Shown: one piece after another, positions 1-7,932 of the stretch
How the letters are laid out: each line of letters opens with the position of its first letter
Numbering within the stretch: the stretch's first letter is position 1
From: Mycoplasmoidaceae bacterium
Lineage (GTDB): Bacteria; Bacillota_I; Bacilli_A; Mycoplasmatales; Mycoplasmoidaceae
NCBI GenBank assembly: GCA_024427265.1
Contig: JAKSVP010000014.1
Location: 1 to 18,165, forward strand
Direction: 5' to 3'
Length of the DNA: 18,165 nt
Notes under the pieces: generated by a model
What the model saw: only the letters and a program-made list of their open reading frames with translations
What the model was told of the DNA's origin: nothing
Database searches by the model: none
Translations under genes and position numbers: made by a program

Positions 1-99
1 TATTTTTTTGCAAATTTATATTCAATCATATCTATGTTAATTAATTTTTTCCTGACCAAATAAATGTTTTTGGGATGAAAAACTGTCTTTTTTTTGATT

Positions 100-119
100 T
101 ATAATTATATACGAGGTTA
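100..119 (+). promoter_or_regulatory. ppa -10 box and Shine-Dalgarno
   Basis: TATAAT lies at 100-105 and a GAGG Shine-Dalgarno core at 113-116, 7 bases before the ATG at 124. Transcription would start near 112, giving a leader of only about 12 nt. No convincing -35 box is visible, which is common in mollicutes. The rest of 1-99 holds no gene that I can support. Confidence 0.6.
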
Positions 120-123
120 GAAT

Positions 124-675
124 ATGGCAAACTTAGTATTAAATGTAACTATTGAAATCCCAAAGGGATCAAAAGTTAAATACGAATATAACAGAGCAAC
201 TAAACAAATCGCAGTTGACCGTGTTTTATATGGTGCAGCTGGTTATCCACAAAACTACGGTTTCCTAAAGGAAGCTTTAGACTGAGATGGTGATGAATTA
301 GATTGTTTAGTTATTGCAGACCAATCAATTGGTACAGGAATTTCCGTTCCTGCTAGAATTATTGGTGCAATGGAAATGATTGATGATGGTGAAACAGACA
401 CTAAATTAATTGGTGTTATTGATTGTGATCCAAGATACACACACATTAAATCTTTAAAAGATTTAAATCAACATCTATTATTAGAAATCAAAGACTTCTT
501 TGAAAACTACAAAAACTTACAACACAAGAAGGTTATTGTTAGAGGTTTCCAAGACCAAGCATGAGCTGTTAAAGAATATAAAGAATGTGTTAGCCTAATG
601 AAAAAATATGGCAAGATGCCAAAAGCAACATTCATTAGCAAAATGAAAAAAGCTCATCCAAACAAATATCGTTAA
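124..675 (+). CDS. ppa: inorganic pyrophosphatase (family I)
   Basis: Soluble pyrophosphatase, 183 aa, which hydrolyses PPi to two phosphates and pulls nucleic acid and aminoacyl-tRNA synthesis forward in the cytoplasm. Family I landmarks are present: the KYEYN segment near residue 19, YPQNYGF at 41-47, and the metal-binding signature WDGDELD around 54-60 with Asp55, Asp57 and Asp60. A further acidic cluster (DDGETD, 87-92) carries the other Mg ligands. Length is normal for bacterial enzymes. Two in-frame TGA codons (Trp54 and one near residue 148) must be read as Trp. The ATG is set by a GAGG Shine-Dalgarno 7 bases upstream. A hairpin terminator follows at once, so it looks monocistronic. 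Its last codons and terminator recur at 1280-1348. Confidence 0.97.
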
Positions 676-699
676 GAAAAAGAGGCACCACCTCTTTTT
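634..699 (+). repeat. direct repeat copy 1: ppa 3' end plus terminator
   Basis: Genuine last codons of ppa and its terminator. Copy 2 is at 1280-1348. The shared stretch runs from ATTAGC through the [14 protein letters not shown] codons into the hairpin. Confidence 0.85.
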
Positions 700-706
700 A
701 TTTTTT
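677..706 (+). terminator. ppa rho-independent terminator
   Basis: A 9-bp stem, AAAAAGAGG (677-685) with CCTCTTTTT (691-699), has a 5-base CACCA loop and is followed by a T-rich tail. It begins 1 base after the ppa stop codon. A diverged copy is found at 1322-1348. Confidence 0.85.
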
Positions 707-712
707 TATAAT
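707..712 (+). promoter_or_regulatory. -10 box of lipoprotein gene, leaderless spacing
   Basis: Perfect TATAAT with only 7 bases between it and the ATG at 720. Transcription would therefore start at or next to the A of the ATG, and there is no room for a Shine-Dalgarno. The box lies in the T-rich tail of the ppa terminator. Confidence 0.6.
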
Positions 713-719
713 AAGATTT

Positions 720-1310
720 ATGAAAAGAAAATTTATTTTATTACCTATAGTGTTAACAACATTAGCACCAACAATTAGTATGGTGTCTTGCAATGAATCA
801 GAACCAACACCGCCTACTCCTCCAGTACCTAAGCCTTCAAAATTAATAGAAATGTTATATGAAGAAGATGGTGAATCTGTTTATCTATTTATGAACATTT
901 TCAAAGAAGAGAAGTTGTTTGCAAATACTACTTATTGTTTTTTTGGCGATTTAACAAAATTGACTCAAGAACAATTTAATTTATTATTTTCAACTAAAAG
1001 TCTAACTTGACAATTTACTTTAGGCATTAATTACGTTGACCCATTTTCTCGCGATTACTTTGATATTGAAGTTTGAATAAATGATACCAAACACAATATA
1101 ACTTATGTTGATCAATTAGCAAATCAAAAGAATAAATGTTTTGCATCTGTTAGCGCTCCAGAAATACATATTTATGGAGATGGCGACAATCCTGAAAAAA
1201 ATGATGTATTTTATTTTTATATAACACCAAAGATAACATACAATCTATCTCCAGGAGGGTCTTATGCAATGTTTTATGAATTAGCGAATGAAAAAGGCTC
1301 ATCCAAATAA
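720..1310 (+). CDS. putative lipoprotein, unknown function
   Basis: Protein of 196 aa that I do not recognise. It starts with a classic mollicute lipoprotein signal: basic MKRK, a hydrophobic core, then the lipobox MVSC with the lipidated Cys at residue 24. A short Pro/Thr-rich linker (about 29-38) follows. The mature part is acidic and aromatic-rich and should sit on the outer face of the membrane. Two TGA codons are read as Trp. No Shine-Dalgarno precedes the ATG; the -10 box is 7 bases away, which suggests a leaderless mRNA. The last residues (roughly ANEKGSSK) are encoded by a copy of the ppa 3' end read in a different frame, so the natural C-terminus may have been replaced. Surface lipoproteins are typically lineage-specific in mollicutes, and nothing visible indicates a particular role. 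Confidence 0.8.
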
Positions 1311-1348
1311 ATACCGTTAAGAAAAAAAGAGGCGATACCTCTTTTTTT
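1280..1348 (+). repeat. direct repeat copy 2: ppa tail remnant plus terminator
   Basis: In the frame starting with the ATG at 1288 this copy still encodes [10 protein letters not shown] and a stop, identical in protein to the end of ppa. It differs from copy 1 at three third-codon positions, all synonymous (Lys AAA/AAG, Asn AAC/AAT, Tyr TAT/TAC). One base is missing just before the ATG, and the hairpin loop has changed. The lipoprotein gene reads through it in another frame. It is best seen as a remnant of a second ppa 3' end. Confidence 0.85.
1322..1348. terminator. bidirectional terminator between convergent genes
   Basis: An 11-bp stem, AAAAAAAGAGG (1322-1332) with CCTCTTTTTTT (1338-1348), has a 5-base loop. 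T-runs exist on both strands, so it can end the rightward lipoprotein transcript and the leftward dipeptidase operon. Its edge touches the dipeptidase stop codon. Confidence 0.8.
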
Positions 1349-2988
1349 TATATGTTAAAAGATTTTAACATTTGGACTACAACTTCACAAGTATTCAAAT
1401 AATCTTCCAAGACTAATTGTTCTCTAACATTGTGTTCATTTAAAACAGTTGGACCGATAGCTATTTGATATAAGTCTGGTACTTTTCTGCAGAAGAAGGA
1501 AGGTTCTAGCCCACCATGACATTTAGCAGCTGTTCCTTTTAATCCAATATTTTTAAATGAATCTAAACACAAGTTTAATAATTTGTTATTTGGTTTATCT
1601 TCTCATACATAGAAGCCATCTTCTATTTGGGTTTTATATTCAGGAAAAGATGCTCCAAGTTTTTTAATGATGTCTTGTGTTTCATAATCTAATTTTTCAC
1701 GTCAGCCCTCATCTCTTCCATATCTGAAACTAGATATGAATGAAAGATCGGCATAGTAACCATCTGAAGTTCAATTAAAGGCAGAAATGTTACCACTTCC
1801 ACCAATAAATCCATCATCAAAACGCATATCATCTTGTGCTCCACAAGGGAATGATGCTATGGCATCAATAAGACTTATACTTTTTTCTTAAGGCATTACT
1901 CTTTTAGTTTCACCTTGTTCTATTACAATCTTTGCGTCTTTTTCATTTGGATATAAAGAAGGCAAACTTTGAAAATCATATAACAAAGTTTTTTCTAATA
2001 TTGAATAAGGCAATGATGTGTAGAATTCAAATGTTGCATCAGTTGGAATCTTATTAGCAACATCAGCTGAAGTTGCAATACCAGCTAACTGAAAGTTAAT
2101 ATCTTCTGGTGATAATGTTTGAACTTCCTTAGCAAATAAACTTATTGGGTTAGCTCTACCATTATCAGCATCTTCACCAGAGTGTCCACCTAAGAAATCT
2201 TTTAGCGTAACTTTTACACTAGTAGTCTCAGCAGTTTCTAACATAACATTTTCAAAATGATGTGTGAATTCTTTTAAACCAGCAGAAGTTGTCATAACTA
2301 GACCACCATGTGGTGAATCCACATTAATTAGATAAGGATGATCGTTAAATACTGCTGTATCTAATTCTTTTGCTCCGGCAACAGTTGTTTCTTCATCAAC
2401 AGTAAATAAGCATCTTATTGGACAGTGATCAATCTTATCATGATATTTGGCAAGAGATAACATAATAGCCATTCCTTGTCCATCATCAGCACCTAAGGAT
2501 GTTAATCATCCTTTACTATGCATAACTCTTTTACCATCAACATTTTCAATGACTGGAGTTGAGACTGGGTCAGTTAACGGATCTCAATGTTCAGCTTCGC
2601 CAGTTGCAGCTCATACCATATCCATATGTGCTTGGAAAATTACTGGTTTTTGTTTTTCAAAGCCTGGTGTGGCAGGTATATCGAATCAAATATTACCTCT
2701 TTTATCCATGATAGTAATATCAGAACCCATATATTCTTTTACTTTATCCTTAATATGTTTTCTAATATGTCTTAAATTATCATTATCTAAATCAGGTTCA
2801 ACCAAATCTTTATTAGATGAATGAGGAATCTTGCAGATTTCTTTTAATTCTTCAACACTATTCTCATAAATCATCCTAGCTTTAGGATCTACATTTCTAA
2901 CAGTTAGAGCAACAACTGTAGGGACAACTACTACTGTTGCTCCTGCTACTGCTGCTACTGTTGTTCCGATAATTCCAAATTTAGTCAT
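1348..2988 (-). pseudogene. M20C aminoacyl-histidine dipeptidase, interrupted by in-frame TAA
   Basis: Homologue of PepD-type (M20C) zinc dipeptidases, which cleave X-His and other dipeptides. Read from 2988, the frame gives 366 codons, a TAA at 1888-1890, then 179 more codons in the same frame. All expected ligands are visible: HMDMV (His121), GADDG (Asp168), DEET (Glu199 base, Glu200 metal), VDSPHG (Asp224) and, after the stop, CHGGLE (His491). The GGHSGED and GRAN dimerisation-domain motifs are also present. The stop removes the last metal ligand, so the 366-aa product should be inactive unless the stop is read through. An N-terminal hydrophobic segment (about 5-30) precedes the catalytic domain, predicting a membrane anchor unusual for PepD. 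The start is 2 bases after the upstream stop. A recent nonsense mutation is most likely; sequencing error or readthrough are alternatives. Confidence 0.85.
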
Positions 2989-2990
2989 AA

Positions 2991-4130
2991 TTATTTTTTA
3001 AAGGGATCTTCCTTACATCCTTTCTTTAGTTTTCTCAAGGTAATACCTTGAAGTTTATTATTTGCAGTTAACAATTGTTCTCCAGATTTTGTTAACTTAT
3101 CTCTAATTTCTTGAAGATTCTTAATTGATTTGTCAATTGCTTGGATTGCTCCATCGAAATTCTTTGCTGATCGATCAAACGAAATAGCAAAATCATTCTT
3201 GAAATCATTTAAATTATTAATAAATGTTTCCTGATCAACAAATTCCATTTTCTTCTGGTTGATAGTTTGAACAAGTTCAAAGTTTTTGTTTAAGCTATCT
3301 TTCAATACATTTATGAAGGCAACAAATGTTTGTGGTCTTACAACATACATTTTGTCATATCCTCTAACTTTATAGATACCATCAAAGTTTTTGTTGTCTC
3401 TTTCAAGCTCAGAAATTAATAATGCATATTCGCATTGCTTATTAGTTCTGTCTTGATCAAGTTTTTTATAGTGATCTTGATTACGTTTTTTAGATTCTGT
3501 TGTGTTTTGTTCTGTCTTAACTTCTATTTCAATAGATAAGATTTCATTGTTTTGATTATCATAGTCTCTAAAGATAAAATCACCTTTTGATCCTTTTAGA
3601 CTATCAGCAGAATTTATAACTTCGTTATCCTTAATGAATTTAGCATTGGGGAATGCACCTTTTTGTTGTGCGTCTTCAAATTCTTCTCAAACAAATTTTT
3701 CTAGTTCTTCACCAAAAGCTTTAGTTGATGTGTGACGATGGTTTCATTCATTTTCCATCTTCTTAATTTGATCTTTTAAATTATAGATTTGATCATCTTT
3801 AGCTTTTTCTGCTTTCAAGACTGCATTATCAATTTTGTCTTGAACTGTAGAATTGTTTGCTTGCAAATCTTTCTTTAGCAAAGCTAAATCTTTTTGAAGA
3901 TCAGCAATTTGTTTTTCTTTTTCACTTACTGCTTTTAATGCTTTAGCTTCAGCAAGTTCCTCAGCTTTATCTTTAGCTAAAGCTTCAATCTTAGAACTAA
4001 AGTTCTTAATAACAGATTTAGTATCTAAGTCTACTTCTTCAGTTAGGTCAATAATGTCACCAGCATTAGCATTTTCACTTAATACTAAGGTTGTTTCATC
4101 TTTAATTTGATATTTAACTTTCTTCCCCAT
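2991..4130 (-). CDS. DUF2130 family coiled-coil protein with nuclease-like core
   Basis: Protein of 379 aa resembling the DUF2130 family, whose function is not established. A beta-rich start (1-30) is followed by a long charged coiled coil (about 45-128). A compact domain (about 138-260) then carries GDFIF with Asp184 and a strand ending in EVK (Glu203, Lys205). That D...ExK layout is what PD-(D/E)xK nucleases have, but nuclease activity is my inference. The C-terminal third (about 261-350) is again helical, with a basic tail. Two TGA codons are read as Trp (129, 148). Start: a GGAGG Shine-Dalgarno precedes the ATG at 4130, which overlaps the folD stop (TAATG). The dipeptidase gene begins 2 bases after its stop, so these genes are co-transcribed. 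Confidence 0.8.
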
Positions 4131-4990
4131 TATTTACCTCCATGTTGCTTTTTTGTTAAGATGACTAAGTTGTTGATTAGCATCAGCACTGTCATAGGCC
4201 CAACACCACCTGGAACGGGGCTTAATCAACCAGTGAAATTCTTTAATGATGCAGCATCAACGTCTCCACATAATTTATTGTTAGCATCACGGTTGATTCC
4301 CACATCAACAATTACTGCATCTTTTTTGAAGTAAGATTGATCAAAGAATTTTGCTCTACCAATTGCAGCTACAACAATGTCTGCTTGCTTACAAATTTCT
4401 TTAGTGTTTTTACTTCTTGAGTGAAGAATAACTGGTGTAGCGTTTTCTTGTAGGAATAATGTAGCTAGTGGTTTGCCCACAATGTTACTACGATTTACTA
4501 TAGCTACAAGCTTTCCCTCCATAGGTATTCTATGGAACCTTAATAATTCTATAACTCCTGCAGCAGTGCATGGTTTGATTAAATTACTAGCATCAGATGC
4601 TGTTCAAATTTTACCTACATTTTGATTGTGAAAACAGTCAACATCTTTATCTGGACAGATGGCATTTATGACTGCATCATCATCGATCTTATCACTAGTA
4701 GGTAATTGAACAAATAAACCATTGATTTTTTTGTCTTTATTTAATCTAGAAATTAATGCTAACATTTGTTTGTTAGTTGTGCTTGCAGGAAGCTTGAATA
4801 ATTTTGATTTTATTCCAAGTTCTGCACATAGTTTTTGTTTGTTAGAAACATAAACACTACTTGCATAACTATCATTGTTCAAAATAATAGCCAAAGTAGG
4901 TGTAATTTTTCTCTTTTTTAGATTAGCAACTTGCTTTTTAAGCGACTTCAAAAAGTTTGCTCTTGCATTAATTCCAGATAAAATTTTCAT
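4130..4990 (-). CDS. folD: bifunctional methylene-THF dehydrogenase / methenyl-THF cyclohydrolase
   Basis: FolD, 286 aa, normal length. It interconverts 5,10-methylene-, 5,10-methenyl- and 10-formyl-THF with NADP(H), supplying one-carbon units for dTMP, purine and formyl-Met-tRNA synthesis. Visible motifs in order: SSVYVSNKQK with the catalytic Tyr/Lys, GLFVQLP, PDKDVDCFH, PCTAAG, the Rossmann segment VNRSNIVGKPLA, GDVD and PVPGGVGPMT near the C-terminus. Two TGA codons are read as Trp, one of them just before LSPVPGG. The ATG at 4990 is chosen over an upstream in-frame ATG at 5020 because an AAGGAAG Shine-Dalgarno precedes it and the 5020 start would overlap thyX. Only 1 base separates it from the thyX stop; its own stop overlaps the DUF2130 start. 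Confidence 0.95.
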
Positions 4991-4991
4991 T

Positions 4992-5630
4992 CTATACTTC
5001 CTTGTATACAATATCGTCAAAGATTAATGGAATCTTCTTTTGTAATTCTTTTAATAGAGGAATAAGCAATTCTCTAGCTTGAGGATGAGCATCAGGTGCA
5101 CATCTTAATCTTAAGATGTTTCTTCATTCTCTAAAGTTAGCAGAAATGGTAATTTCAGTTTTTAAACTATTTGGTAATACACTTCTAGCTTCTTGGGGTG
5201 TAGATCCAGCTTTTATCAAAGCAAAGTAAGCTTTTTCTGTTTCTGCCATAGCTTTCTTTCATAATTGATATCTCTTAGGATTCTTCTTATAGAAATATGG
5301 TTCAATTACTGTAATTTGTTTACCAAATTTATCATTTGCATAATTACAGTATCTTGTAGATTCTTGAGCGAAACTGGCAATTCTGTGTCTTACTAATTCG
5401 TGTGTAACGCCACGGTCACAAACAAATTTAACTGACAAGAAACTGTGTTCAATTACAGCTTCATGATGTCATTTTAATAGGTTCCCTATTAATTTCTTTG
5501 CAGATTCACCTGTTTTATCAATCTTGTCTTCTGATTTATAACAAACACGACCAATCTTTTCAATTAGTTGTAATTGTGCAATAGGATCAACTTTAGATAA
5601 AATTTTGTATGATGGTTTAACAATAATCAT
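4992..5630 (-). CDS. thyX: flavin-dependent thymidylate synthase
   Basis: ThyX, 212 aa. It makes dTMP from dUMP using methylene-THF as carbon donor and FAD/NADPH as reductant, releasing THF rather than DHF, so no dihydrofolate reductase is needed to recycle the folate. The diagnostic ThyX signature is RHRIASFAQESTRY (about residues 83-96), and further landmarks are WHHEAVIEHSFLSV, the NFREWRN segment and the LRLRCAPDAHPQAR region near the C-terminus. TGA codons encode the Trp residues. A GGAG Shine-Dalgarno precedes the ATG at 5630. The gene is unrelated to thyA. It is followed 1 base later by folD, the enzyme that provides its methylene-THF. Confidence 0.96.
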
Positions 5631-5650
5631 CTTAATCTCCTTAAATTAAT

Positions 5651-5684
5651 AAAGGTCAAACCGTATCACTACGATTTGGCCTTT
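5651..5684 (-). promoter_or_regulatory. intergenic hairpin between rpmF and thyX
   Basis: Long inverted repeat: arms at 5651-5665 and 5670-5684 around a 4-base loop that reads GTGA (a GNRA tetraloop) in the leftward transcript. About 13 of the 15 positions pair, with one wobble and one mismatch on each strand. No T-run follows in the leftward direction, so it is not a standard terminator. It ends 20 bases before the thyX ATG and could act as an attenuator, processing site or mRNA stabiliser separating rpmF from the folate genes. Confidence 0.6.
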
Positions 5685-5695
5685 TAAATAATAAA

Positions 5696-5872
5696 TTATT
5701 TAACGTTTTTAATTTTTTTACCGTTGTAGTAACCACAATATTTGCATACTGTATGTGGTTTAATTGGTTTACCACATTTAGGACAAACAGTTGTTATTAC
5801 TGGTTTCAATGCGTGATGACTTCTACGCATTCCTTTTCTACCTTTAGAGGTTCTTCTTTGTGCGACAGCCAT
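5696..5872 (-). CDS. rpmF: 50S ribosomal protein L32
   Basis: 58 aa, basic, cytoplasmic ribosome component. It begins MAVAQRRTSKGRKGMRRSHH, the L32 signature, and carries a four-Cys zinc ribbon (CPKC at 30-33 and CKYC at 43-46). An AAAGGA Shine-Dalgarno lies about 10 bases before the ATG. It is the first gene of the leftward transcript and is divergent from the asp23-like gene. In many Firmicutes rpmF lies near lipid-synthesis genes; here it is back to back with the fakA-plsX operon. Confidence 0.96.
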   Translation of the reverse strand: MAVAQRRTSKGRKGMRRSHHALKPVITTVCPKCGKPIKPHTVCKYCGYYNGKKIKNVK

Positions 5873-5897
5873 ATAGATAAAATTCCTTTATACTATT

Positions 5898-5903
5898 ATT
5901 ATA
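5898..5903 (-). promoter_or_regulatory. -10 box for the rpmF operon
   Basis: TATAAT on the minus strand, predicting transcription start near 5891 and a leader of about 19 nt that contains the rpmF Shine-Dalgarno. Its -35 region would overlap the divergent -10 box at 5923-5928. Confidence 0.5.
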
Positions 5904-5922
5904 TTTAATATTGAAAATATTA

Positions 5923-5928
5923 TATAAT
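5923..5928 (+). promoter_or_regulatory. -10 box for the asp23-fakA operon, leaderless spacing
   Basis: Perfect TATAAT, 6 bases before the ATG at 5935. A transcript starting 7 bases downstream would begin with AUG. No Shine-Dalgarno is present, and no clear -35 is visible. Confidence 0.55.
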
Positions 5929-5934
5929 GCTTTT

Positions 5935-6231
5935 ATGAAATTACATGATATTATTTCAATCAGTCCAAACGTATTGGAAAATATTTTGTTAGAAGAAACA
6001 AAAAAGATTCCAGGAATTGGCGGTCAAAGTATTGAAAATATTAAAATTAATGACGCTAAATGTGAGATAAATATCTTTTTAACTCCTATCAGCTTATTAA
6101 GTAATATCTATTCAATTGCTAACGAATTACAATCAGCAATTAGTTTCTACTTGACAAAACAATTCGATATCGATGAAGGCAAGATTAAAATAAATATTAT
6201 TGTAAATTCTAGTACTAAAGGGGATAAGTAA
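5935..6231 (+). CDS. Asp23/Gls24 family (YloU-like) protein
   Basis: 98-aa protein resembling the small Asp23/YloU family that precedes fakA (yloV) in Firmicutes. The family-like pattern is an ISISPNVLENI start, a KKIPGIGG turn near residue 25, and alternating strands and helices to about residue 92. No membrane segment is seen. Some family members associate with the membrane and envelope; the role of this short form is unknown. The ATG at 5935 is preferred over the in-frame TTG at 5911 because the -10 box lies between them. Its stop overlaps the fakA start (TAATG), which suggests translational coupling. Identification rests partly on the fakA context. Confidence 0.75.
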   Translation: MKLHDIISISPNVLENILLEETKKIPGIGGQSIENIKINDAKCEINIFLTPISLLSNIYSIANELQSAISFYLTKQFDIDEGKIKINIIVNSSTKGDK

Positions 6232-7925
6232 TGACTTCTTTAAATACAAAACTTTTAAAATCATTATTTCAAAATGGTGTTACTTACGTAAGTAACAATT
6301 TTGAGTATATTGATGAATTAAATGTCTTCCCTGTTCCTGATGGTGATACTGGTACTAACTTAAAAATTACTACTGGTGGTGCATGAGATGCTATCAATGA
6401 TCTAGAAACAGATGATATGTCTTTACTAACTAAAACCTTTGCTAGAGGTTTATTGATGAATGCTAGAGGAAACTCTGGTGTTATCATGAGTCAAATCTTT
6501 AAAGGTTTTAGTTCAGTATTTGCTTCTGGGCAAAAAGAAGCAAGTCTTTCAGACTTAACCAAAGCTTTTAATGCCGCTAAAGAATTTGCTTATAAATCCG
6601 TTTCTACTCCAGTTGAAGGAACAATCCTAACTGTTATTAGAGTAACAGCAGAAAAATTGACTGAAGCAACAGGAAAATTTAAATCTATTGAAGAATTCTT
6701 TGAATATGCTCATAAAGAAGCAAAGATTATTCTAAATAAAACTCCTGACTTCCTAATTCAATTAAAAGAAGTTGGTGTAGTAGACTCTGGTGGTTATGGT
6801 CTAACAGTGTTTATTGAAGGAATGAAAGAAGCATTACTTCATCCAGATGCTAAACCAGTAGAAAAGAAAGCTGAAGACAAATCAAAACAAAATGCCATCA
6901 ACAAAAATTTTGTTGATAACAATGAAGGTTTTGGTTATTGTTCAGAATTTATTTTAAAACTTGGATCAAGAGTAACAACTGATCAACCTAAGAAATCTAG
7001 ATTTGATGAAACATACTTCAAAAAACGTATTCAAGATATGGGCGATAGCTTTGTCTACGTTAAAGATGATGATATTGTAAAAGTTCACGTTCACGTAGTA
7101 CAACCTCACAAATTACTTGAATTTGCAAGTAAGTTTGGTGAATTTACAAAAATTAAAATTGAAAACATGACTTTACAATTCATGATGAAGAACAAAGGTA
7201 CATCACTTGAAAAACTTGAAAGTTCATTTAAGGCTGGTAATGAAATTACCAACGCAACTAAAGTTGTTGCAACAGTGCCAAGTCAAGCAATGCAAGATGT
7301 ATATGCAAATGAATTTGGTATTACTCACTGTTTGAACTGTGATGAAATTGGTAACCCAACAATTCAACAATTCTATGATTTAATTAAATCTGCTAAGAGT
7401 AAGAATGTTATTGTTGTAACAGACAATGGTAATATTCTTATGGCTGCTGAACAAGCAAAACGTTTGTTCCCTAAGAAGAATTACAACATTGATATTATTC
7501 CTGCAAAGGACATTGCCACAAGTTATTTAACTTGTTTAAGCTTTAACCCTGAACTTGAAGAGAGCGATACAGTTAAAGAAATGGAAAGAGCTTTCAAGAA
7601 CTGTGAATCTTGTAAGATTTCTAAATCTGTTAAGAACATTAGATATAAGAACTTAAACATCAAGTTTGGTGATTATATTGGTGTTAGAAATAAAGAGATT
7701 GTTACAAACTCTAGACATGAAGCAGCTGTTACAACAAGAATGATTGATGAAATCTTTGGTGATATTAGAAGACCAAAGACAGCTGTTATCATTTATGGTA
7801 AAGATGGAACAATGGAACAAGTTAACAAAATGTATAAATACATTAATGAAACATATTTGGTTAAACCAATCATTATCCAAGGCAACCAATCAACATATCA
7901 TTACTATATTGGAGTAACAAAGTAG
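6231..7925 (+). CDS. fakA: fatty acid kinase subunit FakA (DAK2/YloV family)
   Basis: 564 aa, close to the usual length of about 550. FakA transfers phosphate from ATP to a fatty acid held by FakB, giving acyl-phosphate for PlsX/PlsY phospholipid synthesis. The N-terminal DhaL/DAK2 domain shows the Mg/ATP-binding PVPDGDTGTN (Asp37, Asp39) and NARGNSG (77-83), plus DSGG later in the domain. The middle domain carries GYC (Cys237) and VHVHV (His286, His288), matching the zinc site I recall for FakA proteins. The C-terminal part resembles the DegV-like domain of the family. TGA encodes Trp52. An AAGGGGA Shine-Dalgarno precedes the ATG, which overlaps the upstream stop. No FakB gene lies in the window; plsX follows after 7 bases. 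Confidence 0.94.
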
Positions 7926-7932
7926 GTACATT

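Noticed and set aside
3..29. Possible start of a leftward gene (ATG at 29, nine open codons to the edge)
   Set aside because: Too short to judge; no Shine-Dalgarno or clear -10 box.
4107..4334. Open frame opposite the folD 3' end, and similar frames opposite rpoC, rplM, smc and plsX
   Set aside because: They are antisense shadows of well-supported genes, lack start signals and match no family.
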